Assembly: GCA_958295855.1 (NCBI GenBank) | Contig: OY282383.1 | Coordinates: 1,060,481-1,124,480, forward strand | DNA from: an uncultured Poribacteria bacterium | GTDB taxonomy: Bacteria; Poribacteria; WGA-4E; WGA-3G | DNA length: 64,000 nucleotides | Direction: 5' to 3' | Shown: positions 8,725 to 18,184 of the stretch, in pieces | How the letters are laid out: each line of letters begins with the position of its first letter | How positions within the stretch are numbered: position 1 is the first letter of the stretch | Translations under genes and position numbers: made by a program | The notes under the pieces: generated by a model | Database searches by the model: none | The model's input: the letters and a program-made list of their open reading frames with translations, nothing else | What the model was told of the DNA's origin: nothing

Positions 8725-9363
8725 ATGATTTATCGATTTGCAGTGCCCTTTTCGTTAATTTGTCTCTCTATCGTCATGAGCGGATGCAGCGCGCTCTTTT
8801 CGGAACAAGAATGGAGTGAAAATTACGCCCTAGAGGAAGGTGTGCGGGCATCCAGCCCACAGATGATTGATGGCAAATTGAACACTATCGGCGAAACGAC
8901 GTTCCCCCAAGGCTCAGAAAATGTCGTTGGTGCGAACGCGGCATCCGAGGTGGTAATCACTTTGCCTGAAAAAAAGGTTATCCGCCGAATTGTCGTGCAT
9001 TCGGATAACTTGACAGAGTTTGACATCCACGCAGATAAAGGGAGCATTGCGGTTGAAGCGGACTGGCAGTTGATTAAAGACGTAAAGAGTGTCAAAACGA
9101 ATCCGATTCAAATTTCGCTGTTAATTCCGTTTCCAACGGATCGGGTTCGTCTGCGGGTTTTGGGCACGAAAGATGATGCGCTGCAGAGGCGTCAGCAACG
9201 CGCACGGTACGGCGGGAGAGTCGTGATCACGGGAAATCGACGTGCCGTTGGCAAAATCCGAGAAATTGAGCTCTACGGCTACAAGTCCACCGAAGAGATG
9301 GCGGTGGGGAAAGCCGAGGATAAACGTGAAGAAGAACTTGATAGTTTACTGGATTTAGAGTAA
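8725..9363 (+). CDS. Lipoprotein with a discoidin (F5/8 C)-like domain, copy 1
   Basis: The 212-residue product begins MIYRFAVPF, with a lipobox VMSGC near residue 22. After EWSENYALEEG it has a beta-rich region resembling a discoidin/F5-8C carbohydrate-binding sandwich (the order 'SENxAL', 'GKLNTIGET', 'VVITLPEKKVIRRIVVH', 'RVRLRVLG', 'KIREIELYGY' fits that fold). The tail is acidic. The start follows AAGGAG; the frame to 8692 comes from the repeat end. The next gene encodes a shorter relative, so this is a tandem pair on the cell envelope. Confidence 0.85.
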   Translation: MIYRFAVPFSLICLSIVMSGCSALFSEQEWSENYALEEGVRASSPQMIDGKLNTIGETTFPQGSENVVGANAASEVVITLPEKKVIRRIVVHSDNLTEFDIHADKGSIAVEADWQLIKDVKSVKTNPIQISLLIPFPTDRVRLRVLGTKDDALQRRQQRARYGGRVVITGNRRAVGKIREIELYGYKSTEEMAVGKAEDKREEELDSLLDLE

Positions 9364-9457
9364 CATAGTGCAAAGGCGGCAGTTTGTGTGATGCCGCCTG
9401 CACCTAAAATTAGAGCGGATGGCACCTGTGCCGTCCTGTTTTACGAGGAGGTAAGCC

Positions 9458-10045
9458 ATGCGTTTTGGATTATTAGCGATAATCCTCTGTGGGGTGATTG
9501 GGCTATCGGGGTGTATTCTCTCATCAAATCCAGGGTATAACTGGAGCGAAAACATCGCCCTTCAAGCGACGAGCCGAGATACGAAGTTCCACGACGACAA
9601 TATCCATACACAGGGTGAGACAGGGTCGATTCTTGAAGATGAAAAGGATGAAGCGTCCCAGATGGAATCTGATGATTATACCGAAGCCGTCCTTGAATGG
9701 CGGAAGCCGCAGACCATCCAGCAAGTTGTCGTTAAGGCACAGGAGGGCCAATTGGAATTCTTTGCGGTTCAGTATATGAATGAAGAGGGCAAGTGGGAAA
9801 CAGTCAAAGATGTACGAGACAATCTTCGCGAGAGCTACAGATTTACCTTGAAAACACCGATTGTGACGACAAAGTTCCGTCTGAAAGTGCCGCGGCGTTG
9901 GGATTCACGGCGGGTAGGCGGGCAGAAACGCTCAATGCGCGGTGAAACTGGGGCACCGAGTGCAGCTGAGTACAGGAAGATTCAGGAGATTGAAATCTAT
10001 TACGCGCTCCCACCGGATGCGATGGAAGCAGCAACAACGGAGTGA
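9458..10045 (+). CDS. Lipoprotein with a discoidin-like domain, copy 2
   Basis: The 195-residue protein has a lipobox LSGC near residue 19 and the same plan as its upstream neighbour: YNWSENIALQA, then DDNIHTQGET, strand pairs, and a closing KIQEIEIYYAL strand. GAGGAGG precedes the ATG. It is probably a diverged tandem duplicate. The family fold is known for sugar or lipid binding, but no ligand can be read from the sequence. Confidence 0.85.
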   Translation: MRFGLLAIILCGVIGLSGCILSSNPGYNWSENIALQATSRDTKFHDDNIHTQGETGSILEDEKDEASQMESDDYTEAVLEWRKPQTIQQVVVKAQEGQLEFFAVQYMNEEGKWETVKDVRDNLRESYRFTLKTPIVTTKFRLKVPRRWDSRRVGGQKRSMRGETGAPSAAEYRKIQEIEIYYALPPDAMEAATTE

Positions 10046-10110
10046 GCAATTCTGGCGGCGTGGATTCTCCCTGAACGTTATAGAAACCCACGTCTCTTGA
10101 GGCGGATAGC

Positions 10111-11325
10111 ATGCTGTCTAACGAGACAATAAGCCTAATTCATTTGAATCTGATTCAAGGTGTGGGCGTAAAAACCCTGCAATTCCTGATTAAGGTTTTC
10201 GGCAGTGCAGAAAACGCACTGAGAGCGACTCCGGAGGAACTCCGGAAAATAGAGCGTCTGCCCTCCGCAGTATGTGAACGTTTGATTCACAAACAGGTCG
10301 GGTGCCCGTTAGCACGCGAACTGGAACTGATAGACGAATATGGTTGTCAGATTGTGACGCTTTATGACCCGGGATACCCACCGCTGTTGAAAGAAATTGG
10401 CACGCCGCCGGCGTTGCTATATGTCAGAGGCGAACTCACGCCTGAAGATGCCCTCAGTATTGCTCTCGTCGGTTCGCGACAGGCGAAGGATTATGGGCGA
10501 CGGGTGAGTTACCAGCTGAGCTACCAACTCGCGCAACGCGGTGTAACGGTGATTAGCGGGTTCGCAAAGGGTATAGATACTTGTGCACATCGGGGCGCGC
10601 TTGACGCTGGTGGCCGGACGATTGCAGTCATGGGCAGCGGGCTGAGCCTCATCTATCCCGCAGAAAATCGTGAACTGGCTGAGAAAATTGCGGAGTCCGG
10701 GGCATTAATTTCCGAATTTCCGATGGGCATGAAGCCAATGGCGGACAATTTCCCGAGGCGCAACCGCATCATTAGCGGGTTAACGCTCGGCACCGTTGTG
10801 GTAGAGGCATCAAATCGAAGCGGGGCCCTGATTACTGCGCGACTCGCCGGCGAACAAGGCAGAGAGGTGTTCGCAGTGCCAGGGGAGATTTTCTCCGAAC
10901 TCTCAACCGGAACCCATAAGTTGATTGATAGCGGCGCGAAGCTTATCAACACTGTGGACGATTTGTTTGAGGCACTGCCGCGGCACGCGTTAAATCAATC
11001 CTTCATTCCCTCGTCACCGCCATTGCCAGCAGATACAGAAACGGAACTTCCTCATGAACCGTCTGTTGCAAAGAGGGAACCTGAATCCGCCTCCAGCCAA
11101 GCTCCACCTGAGAAGGAAGATGCGGCACCCGTAATTCCATTACCGCAGCTAACACCAGATGAAAAAACAGTCTTTGATGCCATCGAAGTACCGTCATCAC
11201 ATATTGATACCATCGTTCGGGCGACACAACTGCCGATCGGACAGGTTTCAAGCGTACTTTTGATGCTGGAGCTCAAAGGCATTGTTCAGCAGTTGCCGGG
11301 AAAACAATTTGCTCAGAATATTTGA
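10111..11325 (+). CDS. dprA: DNA processing protein DprA/Smf
   Basis: DprA loads RecA onto incoming single-stranded DNA during transformation. The 404 residues show a helix-hairpin-helix region (about 10-60), a Rossmann-like core with VGSRQAKDYGRR, ISGFAKGIDTCAHRGAL, FPRRNRIISGL and SGALITARLA, a Pro/Glu-rich linker (about 300-345), and a C-terminal winged helix (about 345-400). GAGG lies eight bases before the ATG. With radA in the same window the organism has at least two transformation-linked recombination genes, though neither proves competence. Confidence 0.96.
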   Translation: MLSNETISLIHLNLIQGVGVKTLQFLIKVFGSAENALRATPEELRKIERLPSAVCERLIHKQVGCPLARELELIDEYGCQIVTLYDPGYPPLLKEIGTPPALLYVRGELTPEDALSIALVGSRQAKDYGRRVSYQLSYQLAQRGVTVISGFAKGIDTCAHRGALDAGGRTIAVMGSGLSLIYPAENRELAEKIAESGALISEFPMGMKPMADNFPRRNRIISGLTLGTVVVEASNRSGALITARLAGEQGREVFAVPGEIFSELSTGTHKLIDSGAKLINTVDDLFEALPRHALNQSFIPSSPPLPADTETELPHEPSVAKREPESASSQAPPEKEDAAPVIPLPQLTPDEKTVFDAIEVPSSHIDTIVRATQLPIGQVSSVLLMLELKGIVQQLPGKQFAQNI

Positions 11326-11398
11326 GAGCAAGGCGATTTTAGTTCGCCAATATCTGTAATCTTCCGGTTACGCCTATGTTCCCCTACGCGAGTAAAGC

Positions 11399-12298
11399 AT
11401 GGCGAGAGATCTGACAAACGATGAGAAAAGTTATGCCAGAAGCCGGTGGCCAAGAATGGATGTTGAGCGTGTTGTTGTCTCAGGAGAAGCCACGCATCGA
11501 TACAATTGTCTGGCGTGGACGCTTGGGATTACATCCCGTTGGATGTGGCCATGGAGAAATCGAGCCGCAACGAAAGCGGAATTCAATGCGTTCTACCGCA
11601 GTTACGGTTTTCGTCCAACCTTGATTGGAGAAGTGGCGGCTTTTGGTACTGGCATTAATGCGTTGGAACATGGTAGTATTAGTGGAAGTAAGCACGGTCC
11701 ACGTTGGGAAAGCAAATGTGGCGGTTGGCTCCGAATTCAACACGGCTTGGACGAGATAGAGGGAGGCATCTACGGCAGGGTGATGGAATACTATACCCAA
11801 AGCCAACGCCTTGCCGAGTCAGAAATCCACATAACACTAGCGGAGGAAGACTTTGTGGCTATTCTTTCTAAGACCGAAACGAAACGTGTGAGATTAGGGG
11901 AGGAAGAGCTCATCTCCCTTATCTCTGATAGCGAGAGAGAACTTGTAACGAATATCACCAAATCCTATGATGCCGAAGGACGGAGGGTTTTTGAGGAAGC
12001 CTATGCAAAGTGGCAGAAGACGTGGTACGAACCAGAGTGCATGATGAGTTCAAATCCAGGCGATTACGCGACATCCCAGGAGTTCAGAAATGTGGTTGCA
12101 CTTGGCGAAGACATCGTACCACTGCTGATAGAAAGACTCACAGACCCGAGTCAATTCTTTGCCCTACAAGCCGTGGCGCAGTTGGCACGCCCGGAACTCA
12201 TCATCACAACTGATATGAGAGACGCAATTGCTGTACTGAGCGGCGAGCAAGGGCGCGCCGCACAAACTGTCAGAAAATGGTTAGCTTTTGAGGTGTAG
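11399..12298 (+). CDS. Orphan protein with NCLAW motif and HEAT-like tail
   Basis: I do not recognise a named function. The N-terminal half (about 30-135) has YNCLAWTLGITSRWMWPW, an EHGSISGSKHG stretch and IEGGIYGRVMEYY. The Cys and His placement recalls papain-like or NlpC-like hydrolase folds and the DUF7689-type family, but catalysis is not shown. A charged middle (140-215) links to a helical C terminus (GEDIVPLLIERLTDP...ALQAVAQLARPE) with HEAT-like character. No signal peptide, so cytoplasmic. It lies between dprA and tsaD with its own short spacers. Confidence 0.8.
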   Translation: MARDLTNDEKSYARSRWPRMDVERVVVSGEATHRYNCLAWTLGITSRWMWPWRNRAATKAEFNAFYRSYGFRPTLIGEVAAFGTGINALEHGSISGSKHGPRWESKCGGWLRIQHGLDEIEGGIYGRVMEYYTQSQRLAESEIHITLAEEDFVAILSKTETKRVRLGEEELISLISDSERELVTNITKSYDAEGRRVFEEAYAKWQKTWYEPECMMSSNPGDYATSQEFRNVVALGEDIVPLLIERLTDPSQFFALQAVAQLARPELIITTDMRDAIAVLSGEQGRAAQTVRKWLAFEV

Positions 12299-12342
12299 CG
12301 ATTGTAAGGGCGGCTGTCATTTATATCCTCGCAGAAAGAATT

Positions 12343-13410
12343 ATGAAAATACTCGGTATTGACACTTCATGTGATGAAACGGCTGTTGCAGTTGTCGCCG
12401 ATGGCAGGGAAGTGCTTTCCAACATCATTGCATCACAAGTTAAAACACACCAAGCTTATGGCGGGGTTGTACCAGAGCTGGCTTCGCGTAAGCATATTGA
12501 AGCGATTAACTACATCGTTAAGAAAGCACTGACAGCAGCAGCAGTCACGTTTAGCGACATAGATGCAGTGGCAGTTACGAATCGCCCTGGCTTAATCGGT
12601 GCATTGCTTGTAGGTGTGGCAGCGGCGAAAAGCCTTGCCTATTGTCACAAGCTGCCGTTGCTTGGCATTAATCACATTGAGGGACATATCTACGCGAATT
12701 TTATGGTGCATGACACCTTAACTTTTCCGCATGTATGTCTCACGGTGTCCGGTGGACACACATTGCTCGTAGAAGTTCACGAAGGCTGGAAATATAAGGT
12801 ATTGGGTGGCACACAGGACGATGCTGCGGGTGAGGTCTACGATAAGGTTGCGAAGTACCTCGGCCTCGGTTTTCCCGGTGGGAGGATTATTGATGAACTG
12901 GCGCAAAAAGGAAACCCCTCGGCGATAAAATTTCCCCGGCCAATGCGCAACAGCGGTGACTATCAGTTCAGTTTCAGTGGTATAAAAACATCGGTACGCT
13001 ATTTTGTGGAAAAGGCGAGGCGCACAGGCGTGCTTGTGGAAGGCGAGCGAACGGATGTGAAGCGGGCAAACCTTGATGTGATAACTATCGAAGATATTGC
13101 TGCCAGTTTTCAAGCTGCTGTGGTTGATGTGCTTGTTTACAAGTCGCTCCACGCGGCGAAAGCTACCGGTGCCAGAACGATAACGTTGACAGGAGGTGTT
13201 GCGGCGAACAGCCACCTCCGTGCATCCCTGAAAGCAGCCGCTGCACAGAGTGGTGCCGAGGTCTATTATCCGCCGCTCAGCCTGTGTACAGATAACGGTG
13301 CAATGATTGCGGGAATTGCTTACCAGAAATATCAGCAAGGGCTACGGGATGGACTTTCTCTGAATGCCGATGCAAACGGTTCAATTGCAGCGGAATCTCC
13401 TACAGCGTAA
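12343..13410 (+). CDS. tsaD: tRNA N6-adenosine threonylcarbamoyltransferase TsaD
   Basis: TsaD transfers threonylcarbamoyl to A37 of ANN-decoding tRNAs, giving t6A. The 355 residues have the ASKHA-type start MKILGIDTSCDETAVAV, the metal-binding HIEGH (His near 110), FSFSGIKTSVR and TGGVAANSHLR. Length is normal with a slightly extended tail. The substrate-making enzyme TsaC is encoded 143 bases downstream on the same strand; tsaB and tsaE are not in the window. Confidence 0.97.
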   Translation: MKILGIDTSCDETAVAVVADGREVLSNIIASQVKTHQAYGGVVPELASRKHIEAINYIVKKALTAAAVTFSDIDAVAVTNRPGLIGALLVGVAAAKSLAYCHKLPLLGINHIEGHIYANFMVHDTLTFPHVCLTVSGGHTLLVEVHEGWKYKVLGGTQDDAAGEVYDKVAKYLGLGFPGGRIIDELAQKGNPSAIKFPRPMRNSGDYQFSFSGIKTSVRYFVEKARRTGVLVEGERTDVKRANLDVITIEDIAASFQAAVVDVLVYKSLHAAKATGARTITLTGGVAANSHLRASLKAAAAQSGAEVYYPPLSLCTDNGAMIAGIAYQKYQQGLRDGLSLNADANGSIAAESPTA

Positions 13411-13553
13411 TTTAGGAGAGGTTTTTGGGTAATTTTTTCAATTGATGTCGTTGAAGCGCAAGGGGTTCTGTCAAAACTCACCGGGCGTGCACCAGCCTTA
13501 CCCGCAATGCCATATCAAAATAAGTCATAGCAGTCCAACGAATAGTGTTCCAG

Positions 13554-14222
13554 ATGTCAATCAAAGCGCAATGTTATTCAGCAGAGGAAAATCGCCACTC
13601 ACCGCAATCCAAGCCCTGCATCCAGGACACAGTGAGCTGCCTGAAATCAGGTGGTATTATCGCTGTTCCTACCGACACAGTCTACGGATTGGCGGCGGAT
13701 CCCTTTAATGCGAGTGCTGTGCAAAAGCTCTACACATTGAAGGGACGCCCGGACGGTAAACCTATTCCGCTCGTCCTCGGTTCGGTTGCAGATATTGAGC
13801 GTGTCGCGCAAAACTTACCGGGATTCTTTTTTCACCTCACAGATCGGTTTTGGCCCGGCGGTTTGACTATTATCGTTGAGGCGAAGGAGCTACTGCCTAT
13901 ATTGACAGCCGGTGGCAACACTGTTGGGGTGCGAATTCCGAACAATCCCCTACTTTTACAAATCCTCCAAGCGTTTGGCGGACCGATGGCGATAACGAGC
14001 GCGAATCTCTCTGGAGAACCGCCAGCAACCTCCATTCAGGAAATCGGTGCGGAACTTTCATCCAAAATTGACATGGTAGTTGATGGCGGTAAAACGCCAG
14101 GCCCTATTCCGTCAACAGTTTACGACATTTCGGTCTCGCCACCGATTATCCGACGGCACGGCGTGATTTCAGAGGAAACCCTCGCCAAGGAGTTCGCGTG
14201 CTACAACAAGCTCTTCGGATAG
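13554..14222 (+). CDS. tsaC: L-threonylcarbamoyladenylate synthase (YrdC domain)
   Basis: This Sua5/YrdC-type enzyme makes threonylcarbamoyl-AMP from Thr, bicarbonate and ATP for t6A synthesis. The 222 residues contain GGIIAVPTDTVYGLAAD, KGRPDGKPIPLVLG, FWPGGLTIIVE, VGVRIPNNPL and ITSANLSGEP, all hallmark motifs. No C-terminal Sua5 domain, so it is the short form. A GTG at 13545 could add three residues; neither start has a clear ribosome site. Adjacent tsaD supports the role. Confidence 0.95.
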   Translation: MSIKAQCYSAEENRHSPQSKPCIQDTVSCLKSGGIIAVPTDTVYGLAADPFNASAVQKLYTLKGRPDGKPIPLVLGSVADIERVAQNLPGFFFHLTDRFWPGGLTIIVEAKELLPILTAGGNTVGVRIPNNPLLLQILQAFGGPMAITSANLSGEPPATSIQEIGAELSSKIDMVVDGGKTPGPIPSTVYDISVSPPIIRRHGVISEETLAKEFACYNKLFG

Positions 14223-14284
14223 TTAAGTATCAGGAGCCTCTGATGCTGCTACGAAATTCTTGAAAATCTCGTCTGAGGTCTCTG

Positions 14285-14869
14285 ATGCTGCAACAATTAT
14301 TAAAGCAACTGCTCCAATTTTTATCCACGCCCACCGGACAGTCAGTGGTACTCGGGCTCGCCTGCTTTATCGCATTGGCTGTCATCTATCACAAAAAACG
14401 GCAAATTCCAGGATTGAGCGTGGAAGTTATCCCGGAAGATACCTGGTTTATCAACCGAGACGACAACCATCGGCTCGCCATCGTTGTATCCCTGCATCTC
14501 ATTAACAAATCCAGCGCGCCTATCCGGATTCGGAAATGTAAACTGAGCGGCTATTCACCCAAACCGCCGCCTGAAAAATTGCTTTTAGAAGGACATGATA
14601 GCAGTGTTGAACTTACGTATCCGAAGTATCATCTCTTTGTTGACGTAGGTGGACATCCTTCCGAGCACACTTCAGAGTATGTTCTCAACCCGTACACGGA
14701 ACAACGCATGTGGGTTTTCTATAATTCCGGCATTGTCACGATGACGAATATGCTGCGCGCGCCGATTCTACTCAAAGATGTGAATCGGAAGCGCAAGGCT
14801 ATTCAAGTCGCGGTGCCTCGCAATATGGAGCAGATTCAGTTGTATCGTGAGGCAGCAATGCGGTGGTAA
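14285..14869 (+). CDS. Single-pass membrane protein of unknown function
   Basis: The 194-residue product has one hydrophobic segment (about 20-38) and a beta-rich remainder (VEVIPEDTWFIN, AIVVSLHLINKSSAPIRIRKCKLSGY) that looks like an Ig-type or bacterial-adhesion-type sandwich. GAGG precedes the ATG. It lies 44 bases before the ABC exporter and might be co-transcribed. No catalytic motif and no name. Confidence 0.75.
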   Translation: MLQQLLKQLLQFLSTPTGQSVVLGLACFIALAVIYHKKRQIPGLSVEVIPEDTWFINRDDNHRLAIVVSLHLINKSSAPIRIRKCKLSGYSPKPPPEKLLLEGHDSSVELTYPKYHLFVDVGGHPSEHTSEYVLNPYTEQRMWVFYNSGIVTMTNMLRAPILLKDVNRKRKAIQVAVPRNMEQIQLYREAAMRW

Positions 14870-14913
14870 GTGTATTTTTTGCGTAAAGCCTATAACAGAG
14901 GAACTAGCAAAAT

Positions 14914-16647
14914 ATGAAGGATGCCCTCCGAATTTTGGCATATATCCGCCCCTATTGGCACTTTCAACTGCTCTATATTTTATCCTCATTGGGCTACTTC
15001 GGAGGGAATTTGGCACTGCCTTGGATTGAGAAACTGTTGATTGACGATGTCTTTGGAGCAGGAAATGCTGACATGCTGCTACCCACCTGCGGCCTGTATA
15101 TTCTCATAGCATTAGGGATGTTTCTCTTCTCCTTCGGCGTTACGTACTTCCCAGCAAAGGTATCGGAAAACGCCTCTAAAGACCTCCAACTTGATGCCTG
15201 GCTCCACCTTCGCAAATTAGAGTTTCGTTTTTACGACACACAGCAAACCGGCAGGACAATGTCCCTTTTTAATTCGGATATCCCCACAGCTGTAGAACTT
15301 AAGGTTTTAGTGGGTAACTATCTTATCAACACCGTTGAGTTCACTATTGCCCTCATCGTTGTTACGTCGATCAGTTGGCAGTTGGGACTGTTCGCACTTC
15401 TTCTTGTAACCGCAAATATACTCATCCCCAGCTTCTTAAATAAGCCACTCAGAAGAATTGGCGAGGATGTTCAAGAGCACAAGGCAGAGTTGTCTAGCAT
15501 TTTACAAGAAAGCATCGCCGGTTCCCGCGAACTCAAAGGACTTGGAAAGGAATTCTTTGATCTGGCGAAAGTTCGTGAATCGTTGTCACACTTGGTTAGG
15601 CTAAACCTTAAGCAGGTGACAATCCAGCAGGTAGGAAATGTCAATATCATCCTGTTTTGGCTTGCAACTGCCCTGATATTTCTAGTGGGAGGCGGGTACG
15701 TCCTGCGTGCTGCAATGACTATTGGGGAACTCTTTGCTATAACAAGGTACTTCAGTCGTCTTCACAATCCAATTAATCAACTTATAGGTATTCAACTTGG
15801 TATTCCATTGAAATTCGCTGCCGCCCACCGCGTTTTTGCATTTCTCGATGAACATGCGGAAGAATCCCAAGAGGGAACACCTATAGAACAGGTCGCGGGA
15901 CATGTCCAATTTGCTAATGTCTCCTTTGGGTATAGCGAAGACCAACCTGTTTTGAAAGAGATTAGTTTTCAAGCAGCACCAGGCGAGACGGTCGCCATCG
16001 TTGGCCCTAGTGGTACAGGAAAAAGCACCCTGATTAAGCTGATTCTACGCTTCTATGAACCGCAACAAGGCAACATCCTCCTCGACACTACATCGATGCG
16101 TGAGCTCCAAATTCAATCGCTACGCGCCCATATCGGCATCGTTTTTCAAGAGCCGTACCTGTTTGCGGACACGGTGGCATATAACATCCGCATGGGCGCA
16201 GCGCATCCAGAATCCATATTGCATGAGGAGGTTGTCTCGGCTGCAAAGTTAGCAAACGCACACGACTTCATTATGAAATTCCCCGACCGGTACGAAAGCA
16301 AGGTGGGGGAACGCGGTATCCGATTATCCGGTGGTGAACAACAAAGAGTTGCTATTGCCCGCGTGCTAATAAGAAATCCCAAGATTCTGATTCTCGATGA
16401 GGCAACCTCTTCCCTGGACGCGGACTCCGAGTCTCAGGTGCAAGAAGCACTGACAAACCTGATGAAAAACAGAACTAGTTTTGTGATTGCACATCGGCTT
16501 TCTACCGTCTTGAACGCCGATAAGATTCTTGTTCTCAGTGACGGAAGGCTCGTTGAAACCGGCACACATGCCGAACTGATGCAACGCGGCGGTGTCTACC
16601 ACAACCTATTCCAGAAGCAGTTCGCAGGAATGCAAACAAGTTCCTAA
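14914..16647 (+). CDS. ABC exporter, fused permease and ATPase (MsbA-like)
   Basis: A 577-residue half-transporter that would work as a homodimer exporting a lipid, drug or peptide. Residues 1-310 hold about six membrane helices. The ATPase has Walker A GPSGTGKST (near 369), the signature LSGGEQQRVAIARVL (near 472), Walker B ILILDEATSSLD and the H-loop IAHRLST. A perfect hairpin terminator follows the stop. Substrate cannot be read from the sequence. Confidence 0.95.
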   Translation: MKDALRILAYIRPYWHFQLLYILSSLGYFGGNLALPWIEKLLIDDVFGAGNADMLLPTCGLYILIALGMFLFSFGVTYFPAKVSENASKDLQLDAWLHLRKLEFRFYDTQQTGRTMSLFNSDIPTAVELKVLVGNYLINTVEFTIALIVVTSISWQLGLFALLLVTANILIPSFLNKPLRRIGEDVQEHKAELSSILQESIAGSRELKGLGKEFFDLAKVRESLSHLVRLNLKQVTIQQVGNVNIILFWLATALIFLVGGGYVLRAAMTIGELFAITRYFSRLHNPINQLIGIQLGIPLKFAAAHRVFAFLDEHAEESQEGTPIEQVAGHVQFANVSFGYSEDQPVLKEISFQAAPGETVAIVGPSGTGKSTLIKLILRFYEPQQGNILLDTTSMRELQIQSLRAHIGIVFQEPYLFADTVAYNIRMGAAHPESILHEEVVSAAKLANAHDFIMKFPDRYESKVGERGIRLSGGEQQRVAIARVLIRNPKILILDEATSSLDADSESQVQEALTNLMKNRTSFVIAHRLSTVLNADKILVLSDGRLVETGTHAELMQRGGVYHNLFQKQFAGMQTSS

Positions 16648-16675
16648 ATCTGTAAGGGCAGAGTACTTTAATTGA

Positions 16676-16708
16676 GTCGTATTTCAAAACAAAATTTTGA
16701 AATACGAC
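16676..16708. terminator. Bidirectional hairpin terminator between convergent genes
   Basis: A perfect 14-base stem (GTCGTATTTCAAAA with its complement) and a five-base loop lie between the ends of the ABC exporter and the minus-strand oxidoreductase. Outer ATTGA/TTCAAT bases can extend the stem. A and T runs next to the loop fit termination on both strands. Confidence 0.75.
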
Positions 16709-16743
16709 TTCAATTGCAAGAATTTTCCCTTCATTGTATCCAA

Positions 16744-17799
16744 CTACACAGCGAATTCAGACAGTTTAACAGTTCTGCCCCCGGCCTCAGCAGAGCAGTC
16801 GGCAGCAAAAACAACGCGATGCGATTCAAAAGCGGTGTCAAAATCGGTCAGCGGCATCGGTTCGTTTCGTCCAATGCTGTTTATGAACGCTTGGAACTGC
16901 GGTTCATACGGATGGTCGCTGACATCACCGGAGTCAATGAGCGACGTCTCAAGGGTGCTCCATCTGCTTTTTTCCATGCCTTTAATCTTCGCGGAATAGA
17001 TGCGATTGTCAAGCAGGCTGCCCTCACTTCCAACGAGGTGGATGTGGAAGTAGTAAGGCTGTAAGCAATCGACACAGGAGGTGACTTTGCCAATTTTCCC
17101 ACCACCTTCAAACTTAAGAAGGCTCACGCTCGTTGTCTTATATTCGTACGGTTGGAAATCGGCTCCTGTGGATTGGGTGTGATAGCTAGTTACCTCTTCA
17201 ACGCTGCCATCCATAAAAAAGAGGAGTGCATCCAGGGCGTGACATCCTGCAGTGAGTAGGGTACTACCGCCAAAGTCCTTTTTGATATTCCATTCGTATT
17301 GCCCGTACCAAGGGCCAATACCGTGGTAATAGTCGACTTCGGCGTAGTGGAGTTCTCCGAGCAAGCCGTTGTCAATTACGGAACGAATCATAGTGAAATG
17401 CGCGCTGTATCGGCACTCGAAGCAGACGCAGACGTTGACACCTGTGGTTTTGACAGCATCGCGGATAGCTATAGCATCTTCGTAGGTGAGGCAAATGGGT
17501 TTTTCGATAATGAGATGCTTCCCTGCTTTCGCGGCGGCGATGGCTTGCTCAGCGTGAAACGGATGCGGCGTGCAAATATCCACGATGTGAATGTCCGGGT
17601 CTGCGAGCATTTTTTCAAAGTCGGTATAGGCTTTGAGGGGGGTGCCATAAGTCGCTGCTAATACGGCTTCATCGTGTTCGCGCCGTGAACAGATAGCGGT
17701 GACATCCGCGCCTGTGACGGCTTTGAAGGCTTCGATGTGGGCCCCCGCGACCCACCCGAGCCCTACAATTCCAACGTTTAGGTTATTCCCAATATTCAT
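16744..17799 (-). CDS. Gfo/Idh/MocA-family NAD(P)-dependent oxidoreductase
   Basis: These enzymes oxidise or reduce sugars, inositols and related alcohols. The 351 residues begin with a Rossmann motif ([17 protein letters not shown]), then [21 protein letters not shown] and the diagnostic EKPICLT (Lys near residue 97), followed by the C-terminal beta-sheet domain. AAGGAA precedes the ATG. It is divergent from the secreted-protein island and shares with it a 385-bp intergenic region that contains a dyad. Substrate unknown. Confidence 0.94.
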   Translation of the reverse strand: MNIGNNLNVGIVGLGWVAGAHIEAFKAVTGADVTAICSRREHDEAVLAATYGTPLKAYTDFEKMLADPDIHIVDICTPHPFHAEQAIAAAKAGKHLIIEKPICLTYEDAIAIRDAVKTTGVNVCVCFECRYSAHFTMIRSVIDNGLLGELHYAEVDYYHGIGPWYGQYEWNIKKDFGGSTLLTAGCHALDALLFFMDGSVEEVTSYHTQSTGADFQPYEYKTTSVSLLKFEGGGKIGKVTSCVDCLQPYYFHIHLVGSEGSLLDNRIYSAKIKGMEKSRWSTLETSLIDSGDVSDHPYEPQFQAFINSIGRNEPMPLTDFDTAFESHRVVFAADCSAEAGGRTVKLSEFAV

Positions 17800-17832
17800 G
17801 TTGCGGTTCCTTTTTTCGATAATTTCAGGTAT

Positions 17833-17912
17833 TTTAGCACAAATGCGGATTTTTTAGGATTAAATAACTCATGGAAAAAATGACTTGACATCACATCCGA
17901 ATTTGTGCTAAA
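17833..17912. promoter_or_regulatory. 17-bp inverted repeat, possible operator
   Basis: TTTAGCACAAATGCGGA at 17833-17849 and TCCGAATTTGTGCTAAA at 17896-17912 match at 16 of 17 positions as inverted repeats, 46 bases apart, in the divergent spacer between the oxidoreductase and the secreted-protein genes. The right arm overlaps a weak promoter. It could be a regulator-binding pair or the ends of a small element. Confidence 0.5.
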
Positions 17913-17914
17913 GT
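17885..17914 (+). promoter_or_regulatory. Weak sigma70-like promoter
   Basis: TTGACA (17885-17890) and TAAAGT (17909-17914, four of six consensus bases) are 18 bases apart and point to the gene at 18185. The right arm of the inverted repeat covers its -10 box. Confidence 0.4.
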
Positions 17915-17966
17915 TGTCCGCAATTAAAATTGTGTGTATAATTGGTGGCAATTGATTTCTTGTAGT

Positions 17967-18021
17967 GGCAGGTCTTGTGCCTGCCCGTTTATGGCGACGG
18001 CACACGGAGTGTGCCTGCTAC
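17967..18021. repeat. Two adjacent palindromes of the GGCACAC family
   Basis: GGCAGG...CCTGCC (17967-17985) and GGCACACGGAGTGTGCC (17999-18015) form two hairpins side by side. Related copies occur near 22250-22346, 24101-24160, 37707-37813, 43844-43874 and 47503-47536. Confidence 0.6.
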
Positions 18022-18043
18022 TTTACCAGGTGTCCATCTATGC

Positions 18044-18097
18044 ACGGTTGAAGCGGGCATTTTTCCTGCGACGCGCAAGATGTTGATAGTGAAGTAA
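18044..18097 (+). pseudogene. Remnant of a sorting-domain gene, last 17 codons
   Basis: These 54 bases still read TVEAGIFPATRKMLIVK then stop, which is the C terminus of the intact sorting-domain protein encoded at 24256-24852. There is no upstream part. The bases after the stop (GAGGCAGAGGGCTGCC) also match the region after the intact gene, so this marks the left end of a duplicated cassette. Confidence 0.7.
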
Positions 18098-18184
18098 CGA
18101 GGCAGAGGGCTGCCTCTCTTTTTCTCCGCGTGAGCAGGAGAGGTGTGTGTCCTCGAGTCATAACAAAATCAAAGGAGTAAACTT

